DNA of 64,000 nucleotides, from NCBI RefSeq assembly GCF_017815135.1, contig NZ_JAGJCF010000020.1, positions 20,551 to 84,550 of the forward strand, written 5' to 3'. Source of the stretch: Jiella mangrovi. GTDB taxonomy: Bacteria; Pseudomonadota; Alphaproteobacteria; Rhizobiales; Rhizobiaceae. Made by a program: the position numbers and the translations under genes. Of this stretch, positions 19,801 through 27,947 are shown one piece after another (position 1 is the stretch's first letter; each line of letters begins with the position of its first letter). Under the pieces are notes generated by a model. The model ran no database searches, was not told the DNA's origin, and was given only the letters and a program-made list of their open reading frames with translations.

Positions 19801-20254
19801 GCGCATTGCCGCGCTCGGGCGTGCCCATTCGCTCACACAGGTCTCGACAGGAGCGAGCGAGGTTCCATTGGGGGAGATCGTGCGAGAGGTCGTCGAACCG
19901 TACCGCGAAAATGACAACGTTCATTTCGCTGGCCCCGCTGTCATGATCCGGATCAGCGAACTGACCGCTTACGCCCTGATCCTCCACGAATGGGCAACGA
20001 ACGCCGTGAAGTACGGCGGGTTGGGCCCGATTGGTGCGGGCCTGCGCGTGACATGGACAGAGCAAAATGGCGTCGGTCTTGTGATCGAATGGATCGAAAC
20101 GATCGACGGCGAGCCGAATAGCACCGACGCACGCAGCAGTGGATTTGGTTCGCGCCTCGTAAAAGCGTCCCTTTCCCAACTGGGAGCGCACTGCGACATC
20201 GACTGGTCGGGCCGCGAGCGGCGCATAACTCTAACCGTTCCGGGTTCGACATGA
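16844..20254 (+). CDS. CheB-CheR-coiled coil-PAS-HWE kinase multidomain protein
   Basis: This 1136-residue protein is a chain of signalling units. A CheB methylesterase domain spans about 8-190 (S17 in GASAGG, H44 in QHLDPTH, Asp in GTGADGTTG), followed by a CheR methyltransferase (about 210-480; VWVSGCSSGEEAYSIAIL, SCRNMLIYF). Then come a PAS-like region, a long coiled coil (about 680-765, repeated ELxxxNEEL units), two PAS domains (about 765-940) and an HWE kinase (about 945-1136; LREMNHRVKNLFAVIASI, LILHEWATNAVKYGGL). The start is a TTG at 16844. A receiver gene overlaps its stop by ATGA. The family is known in alphaproteobacteria, but its roles are poorly defined; methylation of the nearby receptor is possible. 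Confidence 0.9.
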   Translation: MDAQAGVAVPVIGVGASAGGLEAIREMLNAAGPETHFAIVIVQHLDPTHESLLAELLARHTTMPVRQVEGGELVRPGEVHVIPPGHKLEIRGGRLELTEFIQPRGLRRPIDDFFESLARDQGSNAACVILSGTGADGTTGLRAVKEHGGLCIAQDPDTAKYDGMPVSAVGTGLVDFVRAPGGIVACLKDFFDRQEEGGPREGAAAAVADHVDDICSTLREVIGHDFSGYKRTTLVRRIDRRMKVLGIKTPQDYLDRIRSSSDECDALFRDLMINVTRFFRDPEMFEVLREKVIAPLVSRRGTNDEVRVWVSGCSSGEEAYSIAILIADALRGLVERPFVHVFATDIDERMLAIAREGKYPLSAMADIPERLRQQHTVAHENFFQMSAKIRDMVRFSSHSIIKDPPFSRLDLISCRNMLIYFDERLQRQVFPILHYSLKPDGMLFLGPSESIGRHEDMFADVDRKARIFRRLKGRTPYPIRLTTDGQNTRPRRERHPSSEPSSDRPAVDTVLRRLADRYAPASVVADRDGAVLRTTGRLSKYLEFPDANDGEISVTQVARPGLREVLPALLRQAIDKAERTIAKNVVVRAEFGQQSIDVVADPLEGGTVLVVFRDTALFDPGEDDMADLLPAESAADELEEELRQTRHKLRSAVEELETANEELKSSNEEMMSMNEELQSTNEELSTVNDELKSKVDQLTTANSDLRNFLESTRLAVVVVDTDMRIRTYTEAALDVFPFQASDRGRRLTDVSNVLADDDLLNDARSILAGGEPILSTVSSREGTRHYAMRVMPYLLLDGSIDGATIVLSDITEQLDMQAALEEQRERLRMAVRIAGVGIWEYQVNEDRIIADETELSIFGLVGQAPTDLKAWLAVIDSEDRSNVEKALRRTATGGADFEETFRVRRSNDTETYLRGFGRLVIGESPTRIMGVTIDVTREMRFSEQRELMLREMNHRVKNLFAVIASIVSGAARSAPDVTALAETVRERIAALGRAHSLTQVSTGASEVPLGEIVREVVEPYRENDNVHFAGPAVMIRISELTAYALILHEWATNAVKYGGLGPIGAGLRVTWTEQNGVGLVIEWIETIDGEPNSTDARSSGFGSRLVKASLSQLGAHCDIDWSGRERRITLTVPGST

Positions 20255-20622
20255 CCGATATCTCGCTATCCGGCGTCCGCGTGCTTGTCGCCGAGGACGA
20301 AGCGTTGGTCGCCATGGATTTGGCTGACATGATCGAGGCAGAGGCGGGGGCGGTTATCGGTCCGTTCGCGACGGTCCACGAGGCGAAAGAAGCAGCTTGT
20401 GCGTCGAGTATCGATGTCGCACTGCTCGACGTGCGCCTCAAGGACGGCGAAGTCTACCCGGCCGCTGATGCCCTTCGGGAATTGGGGGTTCCGCTCGTGT
20501 TCCATTCCGGACATGTTGACCGGCCTTATCTTGAAGAGCGTTATCCAGGCTGTCAGTGCTGCTCCAAGCCGTCGACGTCACATGCGCTCATCCGCGCCAT
20601 GAATGCCGTTACGCGTCCGTGA
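20251..20622 (+). CDS. Single-domain response regulator coupled to the CheB-CheR-HWE kinase
   Basis: This 123-residue receiver starts in a 4-bp ATGA overlap with the kinase stop, so the two are translationally coupled. The acidic pocket is VLVAEDEALVAMD, the phospho-acceptor Asp is in VALLDVRLKDG, the Ser/Thr switch is in FHSGH and the Lys is in CSKPS. Two adjacent Cys residues (GCQCC) before the conserved Lys are unusual and could make it redox-sensitive; that is speculation. There is no output domain. Confidence 0.88.
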   Translation: MTDISLSGVRVLVAEDEALVAMDLADMIEAEAGAVIGPFATVHEAKEAACASSIDVALLDVRLKDGEVYPAADALRELGVPLVFHSGHVDRPYLEERYPGCQCCSKPSTSHALIRAMNAVTRP

Positions 20623-20789
20623 GTTCGGCAGATGTATGCCTGCTTGACTGCGAGAGTGAGTGGCAGATCGGACCGTCGCGATAAGCAGCCGCCGGGGTCA
20701 CTGTAACGGCATCGCGTCAGACAATTTGTCGCGCATATTTAGCCACTATCGTTGTTAAATCCGAAACGGGCTGGCATTTACCGTGGGTT

Positions 20790-23159
20790 ATGATCGCGAT
20801 TCTTGCCCACTTGGCTACCGACCATTCGCTGGCCACGATCTTCGCCGCCCTGATCATCTGCCTCGCCGCAGGTTGGCTCGTCACGTCGTTGCGCAATCGA
20901 GCGGCGGCATCGGTCGGCGCCGTCCGTCTTCGATGGTTGGCTGGCACAGCGTTCGTTGCGGGGCTAGGGGTTTGGACCACTCACTTCATGGCCATGATGG
21001 GTTACCGCCCCGATCTTCCCCTAGGTTATGGGGCGGGCATCACGACCGCATCTGCTGTGATCGGTGTTCTCGCTGTCGGTTTGCCGCTCGCGGCAACGGC
21101 CGTCGTCAGAAGCACTGCGGCACGGGCAGGGCTCGGCGCCATGGCCGGCCTCGGTATCGGTGCCATGCACCAGACCGGGATGGCTGCGCTGTCGGGTTGT
21201 CTTCAAAGCCAAGATGCGGGCGCAACGGTTGCGGCCTACGGGCTGGGGGCCGTCTTCATGGCCATCGGTTGCGGCTCATTACGGACTGCGTCATCGCCCG
21301 CGCGTTTCTGTGCCGCGTTCACGCTCGCGGTCTGCAGCGCGCACTTCGTGTCTATCGCGGGCACCACGCTCGCACCCCTGCCTGACATTGCAGGTGTCGG
21401 CAACGACAGCGTCGCGCTCAGCATTTTTACGGCGGTGGGAGCCGCGGTTTTGCTGATCGGCGCGCTCATGACCGTTCTCGCGGCTCGGCGCTTTGACGCC
21501 CAGGCCGACGCCCATACCGCGATCCTGGCGACCGCCCTTCACAACATGTCGAACGGGCTGATCTTCATCGAGAGGACGGGCAAGCTCGGCCTCTTCAACG
21601 AGCGCTTCGTCGAAATGTTCGGCCTTTCCGGAAGGGGACTTCGCCTCGGAATGACATCCGACGAGGTGATCGACGTGGTTTCGTCCGCCGCTGGGTGGAA
21701 CGCGGACCAGCGCAAATGGGCTGGCGGCCGCATAGAAGAGCGTCTCCAGACAACCAAATTCGACCCCGTCGATTACGTCCTCCCGAACGGGCGCATCGTC
21801 GAGATTGAAAGCAACCTTGTAGCGGGCGGCGGAACAGTCATCACCTACAACGACGTCACCGAGGAACGGGTGGCGCGCGCGGAAATCTCCGAGCTGGCCT
21901 ATCACGACCCGTTGACCGGTCTGCCGAACCGCCTGGCCTTCCGGGAGCGCAAGATCGCCTTGATTGCGGGAGACAAACCCTTCCATCTCCTTCTTATTGA
22001 TCTCGACCGCTTCAAGGCCGTCAACGATACCTTCGGGCATGGGGTCGGAGATGAGCTTTTGGTTCAGGTCGGCCGACGCGTCGTCGCCACGGTTGGCGAG
22101 AACGGGTTCACGGCCCGCCTCGGCGGCGACGAGATCGGCGTGTTCGTCTACGGCAGCGCAGATGAGGCGTCTCAGATCGCTGAGGGGGTCGTCGACGCCG
22201 TTTCGAAGCCGTTCATTCTAGGCGGGTTCACGGTGTCTGTCGGGTGCAGCATTGGTCTTTGCTCCGGCGAAGGGATCGATTCTCATGACGTTCTGATGCA
22301 GTGCGCCGACGTCGCGCTCTACGATGCCAAGCATCAGGGTAAGGGACGCGTCGCGGCTTACCGGAACGGAATGCTCGAAGCCGCGACCGAGCGGCACAAG
22401 CTCGAGGCGGATCTCCGCCAAGCCATGTCCCTCAATCAGTTTCATCTGGCCTACCAGCCTGTTATGGAACTCGATAAGGACGAGATCGTCGGCTACGAGG
22501 CACTCCTTCGCTGGGAGCATCCCGAGCGCGGCATGGTGCCGCCCGCATCGTTCATCCCGCTTGCCGAGGAGACGGGGCTCATTGGCGAGATCGGACGCTG
22601 GGTCTTGGAGGAGGCGTGCGGCGAGGCGGCATCGTGGCCGAACGAGCGGCACGTCGCGGTCAACGTCTCGGCGGTCCAGTTCCGCTCGCCGCTGCTGCTG
22701 TCGCATCTGACTGCGTCACTAGCCAAAAGCGGGCTGCCAGCTCGGCGTCTGGAGGTCGAACTGACCGAAACGGCGCTGGTGGAGGACGGTCCGAAGATCG
22801 CCAGCGTGCTGGCGGACATTCGCCGCCTCGGTGTGAAGGTGGCGATGGACGATTTCGGAACGGGCTACTCGTCGCTCGCGCATCTCTGCGAATTCCCGCT
22901 CGATCGCATCAAGATCGATCGCAGCTTCGTCGTAGCGGCCGAAGAGAACTCGCGCGCCCATGGAGTCGTGATGGCCGTGGTGGCGCTTGGGCGGCATATC
23001 GGAGTCCCCACGCTCGCGGAAGGCGTCGAGACCAAGGAGCAACTGGAACTTCTCCGCAACCTCGGATGCGAAGCGGTTCAAGGCTACCTCATCGGCAAGC
23101 CTGCCCGCCTCAGGGGCGACGATCCGAGGTCACGGGAGCCCTTGCGAGCAACTGCCTGA
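20790..23159 (+). CDS. MHYT-PAS-GGDEF-EAL cyclic-di-GMP enzyme
   Basis: This 789-residue membrane protein has an MHYT sensor of about seven helices (about 1-235; WTTHFMAM, GAMHQTGM, AHFVSIAG). A PAS-like region (about 245-345) precedes a GGDEF domain (about 370-525) with RLGGDEIGVF, one substitution from GGDEF but normal for active cyclases. The EAL domain (about 540-785) has YEALLRWEHPE, the metal ligands in ELTETALVED, and DDFGTGYSSL. It may therefore make or degrade c-di-GMP. MHYT domains are proposed to sense gases through copper. It follows the CheB-CheR-HWE/receiver pair by 167 bp. Confidence 0.9.
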   Translation: MIAILAHLATDHSLATIFAALIICLAAGWLVTSLRNRAAASVGAVRLRWLAGTAFVAGLGVWTTHFMAMMGYRPDLPLGYGAGITTASAVIGVLAVGLPLAATAVVRSTAARAGLGAMAGLGIGAMHQTGMAALSGCLQSQDAGATVAAYGLGAVFMAIGCGSLRTASSPARFCAAFTLAVCSAHFVSIAGTTLAPLPDIAGVGNDSVALSIFTAVGAAVLLIGALMTVLAARRFDAQADAHTAILATALHNMSNGLIFIERTGKLGLFNERFVEMFGLSGRGLRLGMTSDEVIDVVSSAAGWNADQRKWAGGRIEERLQTTKFDPVDYVLPNGRIVEIESNLVAGGGTVITYNDVTEERVARAEISELAYHDPLTGLPNRLAFRERKIALIAGDKPFHLLLIDLDRFKAVNDTFGHGVGDELLVQVGRRVVATVGENGFTARLGGDEIGVFVYGSADEASQIAEGVVDAVSKPFILGGFTVSVGCSIGLCSGEGIDSHDVLMQCADVALYDAKHQGKGRVAAYRNGMLEAATERHKLEADLRQAMSLNQFHLAYQPVMELDKDEIVGYEALLRWEHPERGMVPPASFIPLAEETGLIGEIGRWVLEEACGEAASWPNERHVAVNVSAVQFRSPLLLSHLTASLAKSGLPARRLEVELTETALVEDGPKIASVLADIRRLGVKVAMDDFGTGYSSLAHLCEFPLDRIKIDRSFVVAAEENSRAHGVVMAVVALGRHIGVPTLAEGVETKEQLELLRNLGCEAVQGYLIGKPARLRGDDPRSREPLRATA

Positions 23160-23431
23160 TCTTCTGCCGTTCAGACAAATTGGATCGTTTTAGACAAACC
23201 ACGCGAGTGTAGAGGGCACCGATGCTGCATCGGGCCGTGAAGAACATTCCGCAAGCACTCCGGTAACATGGAAAAACGTCCGTGAAGGAGCGCAAGCTGC
23301 TGGCGCAACTGGGTGAAGAGTTTTCAGCGCAACGCAAGTCACACCCGCAAATTGACAATGCCGCCTAGGTACGGCTTCATTTCCAATAAATAAACGCACC
23401 CCGACATCGAACGCTGTGAAAGCCGGTAAAG

Positions 23432-23614
23432 ATGCATTTCGATCTTGCCCATGCGATCATATCGGCGGTTTTGATCTTCGCTACGCTGTGGATCTTGCGG
23501 CGAACCGGGCTGGTTAGAACACCTCAGAAACCCGGCTGGGACTGGCAGGTTTTCGTCGCGATCGTCGTCGTCATGTTCATCTTCAATCTGATTTGGCCGT
23601 ATGGCACCTCCTAA
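23432..23614 (+). CDS. Small two-helix membrane protein
   Basis: This 60-residue protein has two hydrophobic segments, IISAVLIFATLWIL (9-22) and VFVAIVVVMFIFNLIW (40-55), joined by a basic and Trp-containing loop (RRTGLVRTPQKPGWDW). No family is recognised. It lies between a c-di-GMP enzyme and a secreted protein. Coding is supported by the clear membrane pattern, but it could be spurious. Confidence 0.5.
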   Translation: MHFDLAHAIISAVLIFATLWILRRTGLVRTPQKPGWDWQVFVAIVVVMFIFNLIWPYGTS

Positions 23615-23647
23615 CGCCCTTCGTTCTCGCACGATTCAAGAGGGTTC

Positions 23648-24076
23648 ATGATGCTGAGTGGGAAGACTGTACGCCGGTTTTGTCGACTATTTGTCGTGTG
23701 CTTCTTGCTTGTGGGATCGAATGCCCTCGCTCAATCGCGTAACCGCGTCAGCTTCTCGGCAGGCAGTGACAATGCATCGGTGTCCGGTCGTGTTATCGGA
23801 AAACAATATCGCGATTACATTCTCGGCGCCCGTCGCGGTCAGGCCATGGCGGTATCGGTGATTGTCGATGCCGGTAACGGCGATGGAACAGCATACTTCA
23901 ATGTTTTGCCACCCGGGAGCTCGAATGAAGCGATTTTTAATGGTTCACTTGATGGTTCAGACGCCTCGGTCTCTGTTCTGCGTGATGGGAACTATACGGT
24001 TGGCGTATATTTAATGGGAAATGATGCAGATGCCGGCAATTCCGTTGAATACAGGCTATTGGTAACAAATATGTAG
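23648..24076 (+). CDS. Secreted beta-sandwich protein, possibly PliG-like lysozyme inhibitor
   Basis: This 142-residue protein has a signal peptide (MMLSGKTVRRFCRLFVVCFL, cut after NALA near residue 28). The mature part has the order FSAGSDNASVSGRVIG, YILGARRGQAMAVSVIV, GTAYFNVLPPGSSNEAIF, DGNYTVGVYLM. This pattern of a short sandwich with an internal PPGS turn resembles periplasmic inhibitors of g-type lysozyme and relatives often called DNA breaking-rejoining proteins. The match is from memory and moderate. It would protect peptidoglycan in the periplasm if correct. A putative lipoprotein gene follows 49 bp downstream. Confidence 0.6.
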   Translation: MMLSGKTVRRFCRLFVVCFLLVGSNALAQSRNRVSFSAGSDNASVSGRVIGKQYRDYILGARRGQAMAVSVIVDAGNGDGTAYFNVLPPGSSNEAIFNGSLDGSDASVSVLRDGNYTVGVYLMGNDADAGNSVEYRLLVTNM

Positions 24077-24125
24077 ATTGAACCCAACGACTTACGTTCA
24101 AGTTACAGATCATTGGAGCATTCCT

Positions 24126-24287
24126 ATGAAAGCAAAACTATGTTTCCTCGTTGTCCTACCGGTAATCGGTGCGTGTGTTTCGGAGGAAGCCGTCATGGAA
24201 AGGGATATCTCGGAAGCAAATATCAGCACCGAATGTCCCGTTGACGTCTCAGAAGCGGATCGAGCGGACTACCCCGCCTGCAATTGA
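24126..24287 (+). CDS. Small putative lipoprotein
   Basis: This 53-residue protein starts MKAKLCFLVVLPVIGACVSE. A basic start, a hydrophobic core and a lipobox-like IGAC suggest lipidation at C17. The mature part is acidic with two further Cys residues (ECPVDVSE, YPACN) that could form a disulfide. No family is recognised. It follows the secreted protein gene closely and may be co-transcribed. Confidence 0.5.
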   Translation: MKAKLCFLVVLPVIGACVSEEAVMERDISEANISTECPVDVSEADRADYPACN

Positions 24288-24613
24288 AAACATATCTACA
24301 GACTGAGTTTGTAAAATTGTGTGAGAAAGACAGCCAATCTCTTCAATTCATCGCAATTGCAGTGGGAAGAAACAAACAGGTGCAATGTGAGGCCTAGCAG
24401 TAGCATTGTCCAGCACTGCACAAAACCTGTTTATTTTGTTTTCGCGTCACAGCAAAAAATGGCGAAAACGAAGTAGCCAGCTTCCTCCGGTTTGGTTCGT
24501 TAGAGACCATCAAGGGTCGGGTCGCGAACTCACGTAACGGTTTATCATTCCCTGTGTAACAGACTTCGTTGGGTATCAAGACGGATTTTTCCAGCGAAGG
24601 GCGACACATCGTC

Positions 24614-25941
24614 ATGGACACCATCGTCACCTGCCTAACGGTAGGCCATGATCAGACGCTGCTGATCTCCGCTGTCGCAATCTGCCTGATCGGTATCCAC
24701 GCCTCGTTTTCGATCGCGACCCATGCTGCGCGCGCTGAAGGGAAAGCGAAGCGTCATTGGGCGCTTCTCAGCATCTTTGCGGCCGGATGTACGGCTTGGG
24801 CCACCCATATGGTCGCCCTGTTAGCCTATCGGCCCGGCATGCTGTCGGCTTTCGAACCGATCCTGATGACCATTTCGCTTCTGGTCACGATCGCCGGCAT
24901 TGGTCTCAGCATGTGGCTTGTGATCGGTAGACGTGATCGCCGCCTGAGGATTTACGCAGGTCTGATCCTAGGCGTTGCAATCACCATCCTTCACTATCTC
25001 GGACAAGCGTCTTACTTCGTCACAGGCCGGGTGTCGTGGGATCCAAAATTCGTCGCGGCCTCGATCAGTCTCGGCATTCCCCTGTACATCGTCGCGATCG
25101 TCATCTCGGGCGAGCGCAACAGGAAGCTTCGTGCTTTAGCGCCCTTGCTCCTCCTGGTAGCCATCGCGGTCCTGCATGTGACGGGCATGGCTGCGATGAA
25201 GGTCACCTACGACCCCCGGATACGGCTTCCAGCGTTCTCCCTGGAACCCGATGTAGTTGCGCCGATCGTTGCCTCAGTGTGCATGGGCCTCGTTCTACTT
25301 GCCGTGTTGGGTCTTCGGTTTGCCATTGCAGCTCGCGCGCAGATGCGCCGCGATCAAAATCGCCTGGGCGAGCTTGCTAATCTCGCTGTGGAAGGGCTGG
25401 CAGTCTGCGACGATGGCATCATCACAAGCGTCAACGAGAGCCTTTGGCGCCTGACGGAACGAAACCACGCGCAACTATGTTGGCAACCGATCGAAACGCT
25501 TCTCCCCGGGCTTGAGCTCGAGGATATGGCCGATCAGCAGGAATATGATGCAGAGCTGCTCTGCCACGGCGGCGGCGTCGTTCCGGTACGGGTGCTTCGT
25601 CGTGATGTCCTTGTCGGCTCGAAAAAACTCACGGTCGTCGCCATTCGCGATCAAAGTGAGCGTCTGAAGAGCGAAGCAACGATCAGGCGCCTTGCTTATA
25701 CCAATGCCCTGACGGGTCTCACGAACCGGGTCCGCTTCCATGACCTTCTGTCACGTCGGCTGGCTAGGCAGCGATTGGCGGATCATCCGTTCGCACTTCT
25801 CGCCCTTGATCTCGACCGGTTCAAATGGGTCAATGACACGATGGGGCATGGCGTCGGCGATCAGTTGCTGAGCCAGATCGCCGATCGTCTCCGCGAAAGC
25901 GTTCTGCTGATGATGTTGTTGCCCGGCTCGGCGGCGACGAG
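24614..25941 (+). pseudogene. MHYT-PAS-GGDEF diguanylate cyclase, frameshifted and cut by an IS
   Basis: The frame from ATG 24614 reads an MHYT membrane sensor (TAWATHMVALLAY, VLHVTGMAAM), a PAS-like segment (LGELANLAVEGLAVCDDGII) and the start of a GGDEF domain (LTGLTNRVRFHD, LLALDLDRFKWVNDTMGHG). One base is missing near 25904; the next frame then reads ADDVVARLGGDE and stops being homologous at 25941, where an IS3 end begins. The IS therefore sits between GGDE and the final aromatic residue of the motif. As it stands, the product ends in an unrelated tail at 25975. It could still act as a membrane sensor, but not as a cyclase. Confidence 0.85.
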
Positions 25942-26425
25942 TGGCCTGCTGCCGGTTTCGTGGACACCGAGATAAGGTGTTTGACGGAACTTGAGAGTTG
26001 GAATGCAGAGAAGGAAGTTCAGTCGCGAGTTCAAGCTTGAGGCTGTGAGACTGGTGAAGGATCGAGGCGTTGCCGTTGCGCAGGCCGCCCGTGACTTGGA
26101 TCTCCACGAGAACGTGCTGCGCAAATGGGTGCGCGAGCTATCGAGCGATCCACAGCATGCCTTTCCCGGCTATGGGCAGATGAAGCCGGAGAGCCGAGAG
26201 ATTGACCGGCTGCGCAAGGAAGTGGCCAAGCTGAAGGCGGAGCGCGACATCCTAAAAAAGGCCGCAAGCACCGGACCATCTGGCCGGTGGCATGGCTGTG
26301 CAGTGCGCTGGATGTCTCCCGCTCGGGCTTTCATGCCTCGCTCAACCGCAGCCCCAGTGCCCGTTCCCGTCATGACAAGGTGCTCTTGACGGCGATCGAT
26401 CGCAGCTTCAAGAGAAGCGACCGTG
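25942..26425 (+). mobile_element. IS3-family element, 3'-truncated
   Basis: The left end TGGCCTGCTGCCGG starts at 25942 inside the GGDEF motif of the preceding gene. OrfA is complete at its start (26003). OrfB begins (TIWPVAWLCSALDVSRSGFH, SARSRHDKVLLTAIDRSF), but homology stops after KRSDR near 26420. The DDE core and the right end are missing, so the element was cut by a later deletion or rearrangement. Confidence 0.8.
26003..26389 (+). CDS. IS3-family OrfA, running on into a foreign tail
   Basis: The first 88 or so residues are a typical OrfA: MQRRKFSREFKLEAVRLVKD, the helix-turn-helix AVAQAARDLDLHENVLRKWV, and the leucine-rich RLRKEVAKLKAERDILKKA. A run AAAAAAG near 26251 is the expected -1 slip site; orfB continues in the other frame. 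In the zero frame translation goes on as an unrelated tail to 26389. A nonfunctional relic is likely because the element has lost its right half. Confidence 0.7.
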   Translation: MQRRKFSREFKLEAVRLVKDRGVAVAQAARDLDLHENVLRKWVRELSSDPQHAFPGYGQMKPESREIDRLRKEVAKLKAERDILKKAASTGPSGRWHGCAVRWMSPARAFMPRSTAAPVPVPVMTRCS

Positions 26426-26633
26426 GTGTGGAATGCGAGGTCTCTGGCATTATAGGAAAAGGCATTGCGCAAGCTTTCGACTTTAAGGGGAAGGTCAGAG
26501 GCGCGGTGCGTCGCGAAGTCGCACGCGCATCCGCTTCGAACTGATCGGCGTTGGGCACGGCCCGTGAGGGCCGCGTTGAGGCCAATGCCCCTATGCGGGG
26601 GCTTCGGCAGCGCGTCGCGCCGCCTGAAAGCGA

Positions 26634-26656
26634 CGAGCCCCTAGTCTAGGGGCTCG
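26634..26656. terminator. Perfect inverted repeat over the stop of the small gene at 26641
   Basis: CGAGCCCCTAG and CTAGGGGCTCG form perfect 11-bp arms around a single T. The repeat overlaps the stop codon of the minus-strand gene. There is no following T-run, so it may protect mRNA or bind a protein instead of terminating transcription. Confidence 0.4.
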
Positions 26657-26787
26657 TTGAGGATAGCCTTGAGCCCCGCCTCTGCTTCGGCGAGTTCCGC
26701 GACGCGCCACTTGCGCTCTCCGCGGTCGAGGGCGTTCCTGAGTTCCCCGCGCAGTTCCTCGATGTGCTGCTCGATTGACATCGTCAT
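26641..26787 (-). CDS. Small conserved plasmid-type hypothetical protein
   Basis: This 48-residue protein starts MTMSIEQHIEELRGELRNAL and continues as one amphipathic helix (RWRVAELAEAEAGLKAIL-like pattern, KWRVAELAEAEAGLKAIL). Short helical proteins of this form recur on alphaproteobacterial plasmids near SRAP or DUF2958 genes, as recalled. Its function is unknown. The helical heptad pattern supports coding; a longer upstream frame lacks such a pattern. Confidence 0.55.
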   Translation of the reverse strand: MTMSIEQHIEELRGELRNALDRGERKWRVAELAEAEAGLKAILNEPLD

Positions 26788-27016
26788 CTCCTTGACAGTG
26801 TGAAAGATGACGACCGCCACGGGGGCGGCTTGAAGGGGGCAAGGATCGCGTCGCGACCCGCAGGGTGTCCGGAGGAGCCGATTTTGTTGTCGTGCCGCGC
26901 AGCGGTGCGGCGGCAAAATTGGAGGTGCCGGTCATGATGCCTCTACGACGCTCTTGCGAGCTCATCGCCGAACGGGAATAGAAGAAGATGGCGGTCCCAA
27001 AGGGCCGCCGTTCTGG

Positions 27017-27265
27017 CTATGTTATCAGACCCAAGCCGATCATCGCGCCAATGATGCCGATGCCCATGAGCCAGAGCTGCCTGAAAAGGTCAGCCTTTAA
27101 GCTCGCGATGTCGCTTTTCAACTCGGCAATATCGGTCTTTGTGGCAACATGCGATATGTCGGCGCTGGCGATCCCCGTGGCGATCGCGTCAGCGAGACTT
27201 TCATCGGCGCCGGCTTCGCGGAGTGCCTTGCTGAACTTCAGGGTGTCGATGGCGATCGCGCTCAT
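27017..27265 (-). CDS. DUF1640-like coiled-coil protein with a C-terminal membrane anchor
   Basis: This 82-residue protein has a short globular start (IDTLKFSKALREAGADESLA), a coiled coil (ATKTDIAELKSDIASLKADL, residues about 41-60) and a terminal hydrophobic segment (LMGIGIIGAMIGLGLI). This matches the bacterial CCDC90/DUF1640 pattern, found in phage and plasmid DNA. It is probably tail-anchored in the inner membrane. Its function is unknown. Confidence 0.7.
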   Translation of the reverse strand: MSAIAIDTLKFSKALREAGADESLADAIATGIASADISHVATKTDIAELKSDIASLKADLFRQLWLMGIGIIGAMIGLGLIT

Positions 27266-27490
27266 GATGTATCCCCGTTTTTAATATGGTGAGGACCGTG
27301 TCCAAGGGAAGGCTTGTGCCCGCTCCCGCGCGGTCATGAGCTATCCTCACGTCGGTCAAGGACTGGCCTTCAGGCCAGCTTGCGAAGCCGCGGGAAGCGC
27401 GGCGTAGTCCTTTACGGGCGTGATAAGATGCGAAGACCGTGTGGTGGTAGGTGACGCGGCCCCGTGGCTCGCCCGATCGCGAGGCATGGG

Positions 27491-27832
27491 TTAACAGCCG
27501 CGTGCGATCGATGCTGCAACGGGTGCTCTGCATTCGAAGAAGAGACAGCGATGCTCGATGCCGAGCCATCGGCGCCAGTGCGGACTTTCGGTGTTCCGGA
27601 TGTTGGTGACGCCGGGATCGGTCTTCTTGTTCTCGAGGGCCTTCGAAGGTGACGGCATTCCCCATTTGGCGAGAACGAGTTCGCGCCCGTCGTCGGCATT
27701 GCGCACGAACAGGGCCTCGGTGTCGGGAAAGACGGCCGAAAGGGAAGGCAGATTGCCGGTTTGATCTGCGGTTGCCTTGGTCAGCTCGCGAATGGCGGCC
27801 TGTCCCTTTGTGATCGAGTAGAGATTGCACAT
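27491..27832 (-). pseudogene. Truncated SRAP (YedK/HMCES-like) abasic-site protein
   Basis: The frame starts MCNLYSITKGQAAIRELTKA, with the catalytic Cys2 of the SRAP family, and runs through LVLAKWGMPSPSKAL, DPGVTNIRN and WRRWLGIEHRCL. These proteins crosslink to abasic sites in single-stranded DNA. Homology ends after HRCL near 27530, and the frame stops at 27491 with an unrelated tail. The half carrying the conserved His and Glu is missing. This is a remnant of a gene common on alphaproteobacterial plasmids. Confidence 0.75.
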
Positions 27833-27947
27833 GCGCGCCCTGCCCTTCGCTTCAAAAAGGGCTGAAGCCGTTCTTTTGGCTTGCCCGAGTGATCGTAGCC
27901 CCTATGGGCGAAGACCGACGTCAGCGGGCTTCGTGCGGTAGCATAGA

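Noticed and set aside
26426..26633. Possible gene between the truncated IS and the small plasmid gene
   Set aside because: Short frames on both strands lack motifs and ribosome sites; the segment looks like rearranged leftover sequence.
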